This document shows positions 8,036-16,783 of a stretch of 64,000 nt of DNA, piece by piece. The DNA lies in the NCBI RefSeq assembly GCF_000340435.2, contig NZ_CP011883.2, positions 902,607-966,606 on the forward strand, in the 5' to 3' direction. The stretch is from Mycobacterium haemophilum DSM 44634 (GTDB lineage: Bacteria > Actinomycetota > Actinomycetes > Mycobacteriales > Mycobacteriaceae). Numbering within the stretch: the stretch's first letter is position 1; each line of letters opens with the position of its first letter. The position numbers and the translations under genes are program-made. A model generated the notes under the pieces. That model worked only from the letters and a program-made list of their open reading frames with translations. It ran no database searches and was not told the origin of the DNA.

Positions 8036-9379
8036 TCAAAAGGCCGCCACAGCCTGCGGATCACTGCTCTTGCGGGCCGCCGTGAAGCCGAGCTCCAGGT
8101 CGGCCAGGATGTCGTCGATGCCCTCGATGCCGACGGCCAGCCGCACCAGCCCGGGGCTGACCCCAGTGGCCAACTGCTCGGCGGGGCTTAGCTGGGCGTG
8201 GGTGGTCGAAGCCGGATGAATCACCAGCGAGCGCACGTCGCCGATGTTGGCGACGTGACTGTGCAGTTTCAGCGCATTCACGAACGCCTTGCCGGCCGCT
8301 GCGCCACCAGCCAGCTCGAACGATAGAACGGCTCCAGTTCCTTTGGGCGCCAGCTTCTTTGCCCGTTCATGCCATGGCGAACTGGGCAGTCCTGCGTAGT
8401 TCACCGACACCACGCCATCGTGGTTGGCCAAAAACTCGGCGACCCGCTGCGCATTGGCGACGTGCCGTTCTACCCGCAGGCTCAGCGTCTCGAGACCTTG
8501 GGCCACCAGGAATGCGTTGAACGGTGCAGCCGCGGATCCGTAGTCACGCAACAGCTGTACGCGAGCCTTGAGTGCATACGCCGGCGGCCCGAGCTCGGCG
8601 TACACCACCCCGTGGTAGCTGGGATCGGGTGTGGTGAATCCGGGGAAGCGGCCTTGTGTCCAGTCAAAGGTACCGCCGTCGACGATCACTCCGGCGATCG
8701 CGGCGCCATGCCCACCGAGATACTTGGTGGCCGAGTGCACCACGATGTCGGCGCCCTGGCTCAGTGGCTGGATGAGATAGGGCGTCGCGATGGTGTTGTC
8801 GACGATCAGCGGTAGCCCATTGGCGTGGGCGACCTCGGCGACACCGGGAGTATCCAGCAGGTCGATCTGCGGGTTCGAGATGGTCTCGCCGAAGAACGCC
8901 TTGGTGTTCGGTCGGACCGCCGCCTGCCACGAATCCAGATCGTCGGGATCCGCGACGAAGCTAACCTCGATGCCGATCTTGGCCAGCGAGTAGTGGAACA
9001 AGTTATAGGTTCCGCCGTAGAGCCGTGGGCTGGACACGATGTGGTCGCCGGCTCCGGCCAGGTTCAAGATGGCGAAGGTTTCCGCGGCCTGCCCAGAAGC
9101 AAGGAACAGTGCGGCCACGCCGCCCTCCAGCGCGGCGATACGTTGCTCGACGACATCGGTGGTCGGGTTGCCGATCCGGGTGTAGATGTTGCCCGGAACC
9201 TCCAGCCCGAAGAGCGCGGCGGCATGGGCGGTGTCGGTGAACGTGTAGGAGGTGGTCTGGTAGATCGGCAATGCACGGGCGTTGGTGGCCGAGTCGGGGC
9301 TCTGCCCGGCATGAACCTGTTTCGTTTCGAACGCCCAATGCGCGATCGAATCGGCCTGGGTGCTGTTTTCAGAGCTCAC
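8036..9379 (-). CDS. metC: O-acetylhomoserine sulfhydrylase
   Basis: A PLP enzyme of the Cys/Met metabolism family that makes homocysteine from O-acetylhomoserine and sulfide. The 447-residue product has the cofactor lysine K219 in HSATKYLGGHG, the PLP-phosphate region SGQAAETFAILNL and the IYTRIGNPT motif. It starts at a GTG preceded by an AGAAGG ribosome-binding site. Long leader DNA of about 280 bases precedes it and holds a SAM-IV riboswitch. It is the first gene of the operon with metA and the methyltransferase. Length fits Rv3340 (449). Confidence 0.96.
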   Translation of the reverse strand: MSSENSTQADSIAHWAFETKQVHAGQSPDSATNARALPIYQTTSYTFTDTAHAAALFGLEVPGNIYTRIGNPTTDVVEQRIAALEGGVAALFLASGQAAETFAILNLAGAGDHIVSSPRLYGGTYNLFHYSLAKIGIEVSFVADPDDLDSWQAAVRPNTKAFFGETISNPQIDLLDTPGVAEVAHANGLPLIVDNTIATPYLIQPLSQGADIVVHSATKYLGGHGAAIAGVIVDGGTFDWTQGRFPGFTTPDPSYHGVVYAELGPPAYALKARVQLLRDYGSAAAPFNAFLVAQGLETLSLRVERHVANAQRVAEFLANHDGVVSVNYAGLPSSPWHERAKKLAPKGTGAVLSFELAGGAAAGKAFVNALKLHSHVANIGDVRSLVIHPASTTHAQLSPAEQLATGVSPGLVRLAVGIEGIDDILADLELGFTAARKSSDPQAVAAF

Positions 9380-9538
9380 TTGGGTTGCCTTCTGCTGGAA
9401 GTGGCGAATCGGGTACCGGGATGCTCAGGGCTAGGACGTCGTCGCTGATGACGTCAACCAACGCTGCCGACTAGCAGCGACACACATGGCTGGATGGGGG
9501 CACATCACGTTTCCCTGTCTGCTCAGGGGCCCGTCATG

Positions 9539-9662
9539 GCGGACCCGCGCTTGCCGCGTAGCCGGCTTTGGCTACTCAACCTGGTCATCACCCGGGGCAC
9601 CCCACCGCGGTTGGAGGGTTGCCGGCCAGCAAGCCGGGGCTTGACGCTGGCGCTCATGACCG
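9539..9662 (-). promoter_or_regulatory. SAM-IV riboswitch in the metC leader
   Basis: On the reverse strand the leader of metC begins GGTCATGAGCGCCAGCGTC and continues through CCGGCTTGCTGGCCGGCAAC and CTCCAACCGCGGTGGGGTG to GGGTGATGACCAGG, closing the multi-stem P1 arm. This is followed by the hairpin GTAGCCAAAGCCGGCTAC and then a pseudoknot-like GCGGCAAGCGCGGGTCCGC. The order and sequence match the actinobacterial SAM-IV aptamer, known upstream of Rv3340 in M. tuberculosis. It senses S-adenosylmethionine and lowers expression of methionine genes. About 160 bases separate it from the metC GTG, including a small hairpin (GCTGC...GCAGC, 9462-9477). I see no clear U-tract terminator, so the output mechanism is open. 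Confidence 0.9.
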
Positions 9663-9806
9663 ATGTGAAGCCTATCGCATGGCAGGGACCCGACGTCAAC
9701 TCTGACGGCCTTAGCTGGCTGTTTAGCGGCCCTCCTAGCACCTCAACGCGGCTAGTAGGCTGGCCTGACAGGCAATCGCTGACACGGCCGGAGGATTCGG
9801 ACTCGC

Positions 9807-11033
9807 ATGTCCAATGAACCCAAGATCAAAGTCAAAGGCCCGGTAGTAGAGCTCGATGGTGATGAGATGACCCGCGTCATCTGGAAACTCATCAAAGACA
9901 TGTTGATCTTGCCGCATCTGGACATCAACCTGGACTACTACGACCTGGGCATCGAGCACCGCGATTGCACTGACGACCAGGTAACGATCGACGCCGCTTA
10001 TGCCATTAAGAAGCACGGTGTGGGCGTTAAATGCGCCACGATCACCCCCGACGAGGCCCGTGTCCAGGAATTCAATCTGAAGAAGATGTGGCTGTCGCCC
10101 AACGGGACTATCCGAAACATATTGGGCGGAACCATTTTTCGCGAGCCGATTGTAATTTCGAATGTTCCGCGACTGGTTCCGGGCTGGACCAAGCCGATTG
10201 TCATCGGCCGCCACGCTTTTGGTGACCAGTACCGGGCGATCAACTTCAAGGTCGACCAGCCTGGCACCGTCTCAATCACTTTCACTCCATCCGACGGCAG
10301 CGAGCCGATCGTGCACGAGATGGTGTCCATCCCCGAAGACGGTGGTGTCGTGATGGGGATGTACAACTTCAAAGATTCCATCCGGGACTTCGCGCGCGCA
10401 TCGTTCTCTTATGGCCTGAACGCCAAATGGCCGGTGTACCTGTCGACCAAGAACACCATCCTCAAGGCCTACGACGGCATGTTCAAAGACGAGTTCCAGC
10501 GCATCTACGACGAGGAATTCAAGGACAAGTTCGAAGCCGCCGGGCTGACCTACGAGCATCGACTGATCGACGACATGGTCGCCGCCTGCCTCAAGTGGGA
10601 GGGCGGCTATGTGTGGGCCTGCAAGAACTACGACGGCGACGTGCAGTCGGACACCGTCGCGCAGGGCTACGGGTCGCTGGGACTGATGACGTCGGTGTTG
10701 ATGACGGCCGACGGTAAGACCGTCGAGGCTGAGGCCGCGCACGGCACTGTCACCCGGCATTTCCGGCAGTATCAGGCCGGCAAACCGACATCGACCAATC
10801 CGATTGCGTCGATCTTCGCCTGGACGCGCGGATTGGCGCACCGCGGCAAGCTGGACGGCACACCAGAAGTGGTCGACTTCGCCCAGCAGCTGGAAGAGGT
10901 CGTCATCGGCACGGTCGAGAGCGGGAAGATGACCAAGGACTTGGCCCTGCTCATCGGTCCCGAGCAGGACTGGCAAAACAGCGAGGAATTTCTCAATTCG
11001 ATCGCCGACAACCTGAAGAAGGCGCTCGGCTAA
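9807..11033 (+). CDS. icd1: NADP-dependent isocitrate dehydrogenase
   Basis: Icd1 converts isocitrate to 2-oxoglutarate in the TCA cycle, making NADPH. The 408-residue protein is of the eukaryote-like homodimeric class: ELDGDEMTRVIW at the N-terminus, SPNGTIRNILGGTIFREP for the substrate, the KWPVYLSTKNTILKAYDG segment, YDGDVQSDTVAQGYGSLGLMTSVL as the dehydrogenase signature, and EAAHGTVTRH near the NADP site. A GGAGG Shine-Dalgarno lies 12 bases before the ATG. It converges on the hydrolase gene, overlapping it by 4 bases. Length is as in Rv3339c (409). Confidence 0.97.
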   Translation: MSNEPKIKVKGPVVELDGDEMTRVIWKLIKDMLILPHLDINLDYYDLGIEHRDCTDDQVTIDAAYAIKKHGVGVKCATITPDEARVQEFNLKKMWLSPNGTIRNILGGTIFREPIVISNVPRLVPGWTKPIVIGRHAFGDQYRAINFKVDQPGTVSITFTPSDGSEPIVHEMVSIPEDGGVVMGMYNFKDSIRDFARASFSYGLNAKWPVYLSTKNTILKAYDGMFKDEFQRIYDEEFKDKFEAAGLTYEHRLIDDMVAACLKWEGGYVWACKNYDGDVQSDTVAQGYGSLGLMTSVLMTADGKTVEAEAAHGTVTRHFRQYQAGKPTSTNPIASIFAWTRGLAHRGKLDGTPEVVDFAQQLEEVVIGTVESGKMTKDLALLIGPEQDWQNSEEFLNSIADNLKKALG

Positions 11034-11866
11034 CTCGCCGGGCTAGCTGCCTGGGCCGGCTCGCTGCATTGGTCGACGAAGTTGGCGATGAGCTTGGTGA
11101 TTACCTCGGGCGCCTCGAACATTGGAACGTGCCCCATGCCGTCGAGCATGGTGACCTGGGTTCCCGCGGGCAGGCGGTCGGTGAAATGACGGCTGTACCT
11201 GGGCGGCGGTAGCACTCGGTCCTTCTCGCAGAGCACCAACTGAGCGGGCACGGTGATCTCCGCCAACTCTTGTAGCCCAGGCTGCAACAGCGCCTTGATC
11301 AGCAGCAGGAAGTAGGCCGGGCAGTGCCCGGCATCCTCGACGATGTCGCGCAGCTGGTGTTCGCTGAGCTGTCCCGGCGATCCGGTCAGCGGCAGGCTGG
11401 CTAACCGGTGGCTAAACGGTAGGGATAACGCCCGCGAACCCAGCACGCGGGCCACCGCCAGCAATGGCATCCCGGCGACGAACTTGGCGATCACCTCGAA
11501 CTTGACCGGGCTCCAGCGTGTCCAACCGCCCGCCGGGGCGATGCCGGTGACGCTGCGTGCCCGCCCACGCCGCTCGAGCTCGAAGACCACCCAGCCGCCG
11601 AGCGAGTTGCCGACCAGGTGGGCGGTCTCCCAGCCCAGTTCGTCGAGTTGCTGCTCGACGTGGTCGGCCAGTGTCGAGACGCTCATCAGCCAGCTGCTCG
11701 GGGATGGTCCACCGTGGTGGCCGGCCATCGTCGGAGCGAATACCTCGTACCGGCCGGTGTTGGCCAACTGCGGGGCCACGATCTCCCACACCGTCTGGGA
11801 CATCATGAACGGGTGTAGCAGCAGGACCGGCTCTCCAGAACCAAGGTGAATCGGCAGACGGCTCAT
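11030..11866 (-). CDS. Alpha/beta hydrolase (Rv3337/Rv3338-like), full length
   Basis: A 278-residue alpha/beta hydrolase with an HPFMMSQTVW oxyanion region, the nucleophile elbow GNSLGGW, a CEKDRVLPPP segment holding the catalytic Asp and the C-terminal GMGHVPMFE holding the His. All three catalytic residues are therefore present. No signal peptide is visible, so it is probably cytosolic. In H37Rv I recall two shorter neighbouring genes, Rv3337 and Rv3338, that cover this family, so the locus appears uninterrupted here. The substrate is unknown. Confidence 0.85.
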   Translation of the reverse strand: MSRLPIHLGSGEPVLLLHPFMMSQTVWEIVAPQLANTGRYEVFAPTMAGHHGGPSPSSWLMSVSTLADHVEQQLDELGWETAHLVGNSLGGWVVFELERRGRARSVTGIAPAGGWTRWSPVKFEVIAKFVAGMPLLAVARVLGSRALSLPFSHRLASLPLTGSPGQLSEHQLRDIVEDAGHCPAYFLLLIKALLQPGLQELAEITVPAQLVLCEKDRVLPPPRYSRHFTDRLPAGTQVTMLDGMGHVPMFEAPEVITKLIANFVDQCSEPAQAASPAS

Positions 11867-11994
11867 GCTGCCGACCCTAAAGGTGATACCGCGGGTACCG
11901 CAAGCGACCGCGGCCTGTGTCGCCGGTGTTGGCGGGCCGGCATGGGTGCATCACCCAAAGGGACAGGGGGCTCACGTGAAAAGATCGGGGCATC

Positions 11995-13026
11995 ATGAGC
12001 ACCGCTACCGGATCCCGCCGGATTTTCTCCGGCGTGCAGCCCACTTCTGATTCGCTTCACCTCGGTAACGCGCTGGGCGCCATCACCCAGTGGGTCGCGC
12101 TGCAGGACGATCATCCCGACGAATACGAAGCGTTCTTCTGTGTGGTCGACCTGCACGCCATCACCATCGCGCAGGATCCCGAGGCGCTGCGGCGCCGGAC
12201 CCTGGTCACCGCCGCGCAATATCTGGCCCTGGGTATCGATCCGGGGCGCAGCGTCGTTTTCGTGCAAAGCCACGTACCCGCCCATGCGCAGTTGGCGTGG
12301 GTGCTGGGCTGTTTCACCGGCTTCGGGCAGGCGTCGCGGATGACACAGTTCAAAGACAAGTCGCTGCGTCAGGGCGCCGACTTCACCACCGTTGGCTTGT
12401 TCACCTACCCGGTCTTGCAGGCCGCCGACGTGTTGGCCTACGACACCGATCTGGTGCCCGTGGGGGAGGACCAGCGGCAGCACCTGGAGCTGGCGCGCGA
12501 CGTGGCGCAGCGGTTCAACAGCCGCTTCCCGGACACCTTCGTGGTTCCCGACATGCTCATTCCCAAGATGACCGCCAAGATCTACGACTTGGCCGACCCG
12601 ACGTCAAAGATGAGTAAATCGGCGGCCAGCGATGCTGGGCTGATCAACCTGCTCGACGACCCGGCGTTATCCGCCAAGAAGATTCGCTCAGCGGTGACCG
12701 ACAGTGAACGGGAGATCCGGTACGACCCGGATGCCAAGCCGGGTGTGTCGAATCTGCTGAGCATCCAGTCCGCGGTCACCGGGGTCGACGTCGACACCCT
12801 GGTGCAGCGCTACGCCGGCCACGGTTATGGCGACCTGAAGAAAGACACCGCCGAGGCCGTTGTCGAGTTCGTCAGCCCGATCAAGGCCCGGGTCGACGAA
12901 TTGATGGCCGACCTCACCGAAGTGGAGACTGTGCTTGCGGTCGGGGCGCAACGCGCTCAGGAGGTGGCTGGCAAGACGATGCGGCGGGTCTACGACCGGC
13001 TGGGCTTTCTTCCGCAGCGGGGGTAA
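11995..13026 (+). CDS. trpS: Tryptophanyl-tRNA synthetase
   Basis: A class I aminoacyl-tRNA synthetase charging tRNA-Trp. The 343-residue protein has the HIGH-type motif HLGNALG at residues 22-28, the tryptophan site GVQPTSDSLH, the VGEDQRQHLELARD segment and the KMSKS loop (SKMSKSAASDAG). Length is normal for the bacterial enzyme (about 336). It is followed 11 bases later by yhjD in the same direction. No T-box or other leader regulation is evident. Confidence 0.97.
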   Translation: MSTATGSRRIFSGVQPTSDSLHLGNALGAITQWVALQDDHPDEYEAFFCVVDLHAITIAQDPEALRRRTLVTAAQYLALGIDPGRSVVFVQSHVPAHAQLAWVLGCFTGFGQASRMTQFKDKSLRQGADFTTVGLFTYPVLQAADVLAYDTDLVPVGEDQRQHLELARDVAQRFNSRFPDTFVVPDMLIPKMTAKIYDLADPTSKMSKSAASDAGLINLLDDPALSAKKIRSAVTDSEREIRYDPDAKPGVSNLLSIQSAVTGVDVDTLVQRYAGHGYGDLKKDTAEAVVEFVSPIKARVDELMADLTEVETVLAVGAQRAQEVAGKTMRRVYDRLGFLPQRG

Positions 13027-13037
13027 GGCGTCCCACC

Positions 13038-14081
13038 ATGACGGAACCGGCCAACACGGGGATCGTTGATCGGCTGCGGGCCCGGTTCGGGTGGCTCGAT
13101 CATGTCGTGCGCGCATACCTGCGTTTCGATCAGCGCAACGGCAGCTTCTTCGCGGCCGGCCTCACCTACTACACGATCTTCGCGCTATTTCCGTTGCTGA
13201 TGGTCAGTGTCTCGGTGGTCGGATTCGTGCTGTCCCGTCGGCCGGAGCTGCTGACCACGATCGACGACCACATTCGGTCCGCGGCATCTGGCCGGCTGGG
13301 ACAGGAGCTGGTCGACTTGGTGAATCGGGCGATCGATGCACGCGCGTCCGTCGGCGTTGTCGGCCTGGCTACCGCGGCGTGGGCGGGCTTGGGTTGGATG
13401 TCGCATTTGCGTGCGGCGTTGACCGAAATGTGGTGGGAGCAGCGTATCGATTCACCGGGTTTCCTACGCAACAAACTGTCTGATCTGTTGGCGATGGTGG
13501 GGACATTCGTGGTGACCCTGGTCACCCTGGCGCTCACTGTGCTGGGTCATCAGGCGCCGATGGCCATGATACTGAGATGGCTTGGAATATCTAACTTTTC
13601 GGTGCTCGGTGTGCTCTTTCAGGGTGCTTCGATAGTGGTGTCGATGCTGGTGTCCTGGCTGTTGTTCACCTGGATGATTGCCCGGCTGCCGCGGGAGTCT
13701 GTCAGTCTGGTCGCCTCGATGCGAGGCGGGTTGATAGCCGCCGTCGGGTTTGAACTTTTCAAGCAAGTGGGATCGATCTACCTGCAGATAGTGCTACGCA
13801 GCCCGGCGGGCCGCGCGTTCGGGCCGGTGCTTGGCGTGATGGTGTTCGCCTATGTCACCGCGTATTTGGTCCTATTTGCGGCCGCGTGGGCGGCGACGGC
13901 GGCGGCGGGGTCGCGCGCGAAGCCCGTCGAGCCTTCCGTTCCTGTGGTCATCTTTCCGCGGGTAGCGGCGAACGCGGGTCTGAGCACACGCCAGGCGCTG
14001 GCCGCGATGGCCGTGGGAGCCGTTGGGGTGCTGGCGTTTTCCCGGCTAGCCCGCCGAGCGCTCGGCCCACGGCTATCGTGA
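13038..14081 (+). CDS. yhjD: Inner-membrane protein of the YhjD/YihY (BrkB) family
   Basis: A 347-residue integral membrane protein with about six hydrophobic helices. It has the family start YLRFDQRNGSFFAAGLTYYTIFALFPLLMV and internal helices around residues 110-130, 145-175, 185-215, 225-245 and 255-285. A basic tail with one more hydrophobic stretch ends the protein. The family was once called ribonuclease BN, but that activity is not attributed to it; in E. coli YhjD mutations affect tolerance of altered lipid A. Transport or envelope function in mycobacteria is unproven. It sits just downstream of trpS, as in M. tuberculosis (Rv3335c). Confidence 0.85.
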   Translation: MTEPANTGIVDRLRARFGWLDHVVRAYLRFDQRNGSFFAAGLTYYTIFALFPLLMVSVSVVGFVLSRRPELLTTIDDHIRSAASGRLGQELVDLVNRAIDARASVGVVGLATAAWAGLGWMSHLRAALTEMWWEQRIDSPGFLRNKLSDLLAMVGTFVVTLVTLALTVLGHQAPMAMILRWLGISNFSVLGVLFQGASIVVSMLVSWLLFTWMIARLPRESVSLVASMRGGLIAAVGFELFKQVGSIYLQIVLRSPAGRAFGPVLGVMVFAYVTAYLVLFAAAWAATAAAGSRAKPVEPSVPVVIFPRVAANAGLSTRQALAAMAVGAVGVLAFSRLARRALGPRLS

Positions 14082-14107
14082 CGGCGGCCAGGTGTGGGCC
14101 GGGTCAG

Positions 14108-15262
14108 CTATCCGCCCAGTCGCCAGGTGCCGTGCACCATGACGGCCGTCACCTGCAAATCGCGGTCCAGCACCACAAGATTGGCGTCCAAACCTGCCCG
14201 CAGGCGGCCCACGCTGTCGAATCCGAGGGCATGGGCCGGTGTCGCCGCGGTCATTTGGACCGCGGCGGCCAGCGCCGCATCGGCGTCCGAGCCTGACGCT
14301 GAGCCGAGCTGGACAACACTGCGGAAGAGCTGATCCATGGTGGCAGTGCTGCCGGCGATCGTTGACGTTCCCTGAACTCGCGCCACACCGGACACGACGT
14401 CGATCGTAACCGCGCCAAGCCGAAACGCGCCGTCGTGACAGCCGGACGCGGCGATTGCGTCGGTGACCACGGCGACCCGGTTAGGGCCCGCGGCCTGGAT
14501 CACGGCGCGCATGGCGGCGGGGTGCACATGTACGCCGTCGGCGATGAGTTCGACGGTGACGCGCGGGTCGGCCAGCAACGCTAGCGCGGGTCCGGGTGCG
14601 CGATGGTGCAGCGGTGGCATCGCGTTAAACAGATGGGTGCCGACGGTCGCGCCCAGCTCGACGGCGTGCCTTGCTTGCTCATACGTCGCATCCGTATGTC
14701 CTACGGCGACAACAACACCCGCGTCACGAAAGCGCTGGATCGCTGCATCGCTTCCGTGCCGCTCGGGCGCCAGCGTGATCATCCGGATCGCGCCGGCGCC
14801 GGCGGCGAGCACCGCGTCGATTTCGGCAGGATCCGGATCACGGAGCTGCGTGCGGTCGTGTGCTCCGCACTGGGCCGGGCTCAACCACGGTCCCTCCAGG
14901 TGGATTCCTGCCACAATGCCCCGCTGCGTCGCCTCGGCGAGGTCGCGTACCGCGCCGGCGAGTTCTGCGGGTGCCGCGGTGACCAGACTGGCCAGCGTCG
15001 TCGTGGTGCCGTGCTGCAGGTGAAATGCGGCGGCCTTGGCCACCTCGTGACGGTTTCCGTCGGCGTACGATCCGCCGCCGCCACCGTGCACATGTATGTC
15101 GATAAACCCAGGAACCACAGTGGAATTGGGGAAGTTACTGTCGGCTGGCCGGGGAGGTGCGCCGGCCCCGCAGGCCAGGATCTGTCGGCCGGCCGTCTGT
15201 AGCCAGCCTGGTCGGCAGATCTGTCCGTCGATCGCCACTGTTGCGGCGCTGATCAGCGTCAC
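14108..15262 (-). CDS. nagA: N-acetylglucosamine-6-phosphate deacetylase
   Basis: NagA removes acetate from GlcNAc-6-P, feeding recycled peptidoglycan amino sugar toward glucosamine-6-P. The 384-residue amidohydrolase shows the N-terminal metal motif GFIDIHVHGGGG, HLEGPWLSP with the metal-binding Glu, VAVGHTDATYEQ and THLFNAMPPLHHR with metal/substrate histidines, and VVTDAIAASG with the catalytic Asp. It converges on yhjD with a 26-base gap; the Rv3333c and Rv3334 genes I recall there in H37Rv are absent. The sugI gene lies 50 bases upstream in the same direction, suggesting an operon for sugar uptake and catabolism. Confidence 0.95.
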   Translation of the reverse strand: MTLISAATVAIDGQICRPGWLQTAGRQILACGAGAPPRPADSNFPNSTVVPGFIDIHVHGGGGGSYADGNRHEVAKAAAFHLQHGTTTTLASLVTAAPAELAGAVRDLAEATQRGIVAGIHLEGPWLSPAQCGAHDRTQLRDPDPAEIDAVLAAGAGAIRMITLAPERHGSDAAIQRFRDAGVVVAVGHTDATYEQARHAVELGATVGTHLFNAMPPLHHRAPGPALALLADPRVTVELIADGVHVHPAAMRAVIQAAGPNRVAVVTDAIAASGCHDGAFRLGAVTIDVVSGVARVQGTSTIAGSTATMDQLFRSVVQLGSASGSDADAALAAAVQMTAATPAHALGFDSVGRLRAGLDANLVVLDRDLQVTAVMVHGTWRLGG

Positions 15263-15312
15263 GGGGTCGGAGTCACCTGGTGCAGTCCGCGCGGACTATC
15301 GGGAGCGAGCGG

Positions 15313-16725
15313 TCATGATCGACTATCAGCGGCAACAGGTGTTTCGTCAGGCCAACGCCCGCCGGTTTCCCAGAAGTGCTGGATCTCCTCGAGCTGGCGA
15401 CCTTTGGTCTCTGGTGCGTGCCGATAAACAACGGTGAAAGCAATCGCCGCAAATAGCCCAAACACCGCGAAAGCTCCTGCGACGCCGAGCGAATGCAGCA
15501 TCGTCAGGAAGCAGGCGGCGACGATCGCGTTGGCCACCAGATTGGAGGTGAGCATGGCGCTTGACCCCATCGACCGCAGCCGAGTCGGGAATGCCTCGCC
15601 GGCGTACACCCACACTAACGAGCCGAACCCGAAGCTGAAGCCGATGATGAACAGCAGCACGCCGCCGAACCCCAATATCGGCCCAGCACCGCCGAATCCT
15701 TGGGTGAACACCGCCATCAGCACGACGTCGGCGGTGATCATGGCCGCGATGCCGGCTAACAGGATCGGGCGCCGGCCCCGCCGGTCGACCAGAACCAGTG
15801 CGGCGCACACCGTCGCCAAACCGGCGAACTGCACCAGCGCCGGCAACGCCAGCAGCGCGAAGTTGCCGCGAAAGCCCATGGCCGCGAACAACCGGGGGCT
15901 GTAGTAGACGATCGCGTTAATGCCGGTGATCTGGGCGAGAAAGCCCAGGGTGATCACGAAGATGCTGGCTCGCCGATACGGCCGCCGCAGCAGCTCCGAC
16001 ACGCCACCGCTGCCTTCGCTGAGCGCCCGGGCGATCTCGGCGAGCTCGGTGTCGACGCGGTCGGCGGGTTCCACTCGCTGCAGCGCCCGGCGGGCGTCGG
16101 CGACCCGGCCCTTCAGCAGGTACCAGCGAGCGGTATCTGGCAGCCGCACCAACATCGGCAGCAACAGCGCCGCGGGCACGACAGCGAGCCCCAGAATCCA
16201 CCGCCAGCTGTGCGTGCCGGCCAGCAGGTAGCTGGTCAGGTAGCCGAGGATGGTCCCGCTGACGATCGCCACTTGATAGGCGGTCAGCAATGATCCGCGC
16301 ACCGCGGCCGGTGCCGATTCCGCGACGTATACCGGCACGATCACCACGGTCACGCCGATGGTCAGGCCAATCAGCAGTCGCGCCACCAGCAGCATCGGCA
16401 GCGAGACCGAGACCGCACCCAGCAGCGCGAATACCGCGTAGCCGACAGCGATCAGCACCATCGACTTCCTGCGTCCGATCGCATTGGCGAGCACGCTGGC
16501 ACCAAACGCCCCGGCGATCTGGCCGATCACCGCCATGGTGGTCAGCAGTTCTTGTTGCCGCGTGGTCAGGCCGAATTGGTCGGTGATGAACAGCAGCGCG
16601 CCGGCGATGCCGGAAAGGTCGTAACCATAGATGACGCCGACGCTGGCGGCGGTGAGCCCAACCAGTAGTCGGTGCTGTGACGAGCGAGTCAGTTGACCAG
16701 CGTCCTGGTTAAGGGCCTCCATCAC
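15313..16725 (-). CDS. sugI: Sugar-porter MFS transporter
   Basis: A 470-residue major facilitator protein with about 12 membrane helices. Sugar-porter signatures are visible: GRRKSM after helix 2, the VPVYVAESAPAAVRG segment after helix 4, DRRGRRP after helix 8 and HAPETKGRQLEEI at the C-terminal end. It probably imports a sugar by proton symport. It lies upstream of nagA in the same direction, as in M. tuberculosis (Rv3331-Rv3332), so an amino-sugar substrate is possible, but this is inferred from context only. Confidence 0.9.
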   Translation of the reverse strand: MMEALNQDAGQLTRSSQHRLLVGLTAASVGVIYGYDLSGIAGALLFITDQFGLTTRQQELLTTMAVIGQIAGAFGASVLANAIGRRKSMVLIAVGYAVFALLGAVSVSLPMLLVARLLIGLTIGVTVVIVPVYVAESAPAAVRGSLLTAYQVAIVSGTILGYLTSYLLAGTHSWRWILGLAVVPAALLLPMLVRLPDTARWYLLKGRVADARRALQRVEPADRVDTELAEIARALSEGSGGVSELLRRPYRRASIFVITLGFLAQITGINAIVYYSPRLFAAMGFRGNFALLALPALVQFAGLATVCAALVLVDRRGRRPILLAGIAAMITADVVLMAVFTQGFGGAGPILGFGGVLLFIIGFSFGFGSLVWVYAGEAFPTRLRSMGSSAMLTSNLVANAIVAACFLTMLHSLGVAGAFAVFGLFAAIAFTVVYRHAPETKGRQLEEIQHFWETGGRWPDETPVAADSRS

Positions 16726-16783
16726 CGCAGAGACGCTGCCACAGCCAAATGTGGTGGGTCAAACCCAGATCGTGCAGTCTCAT

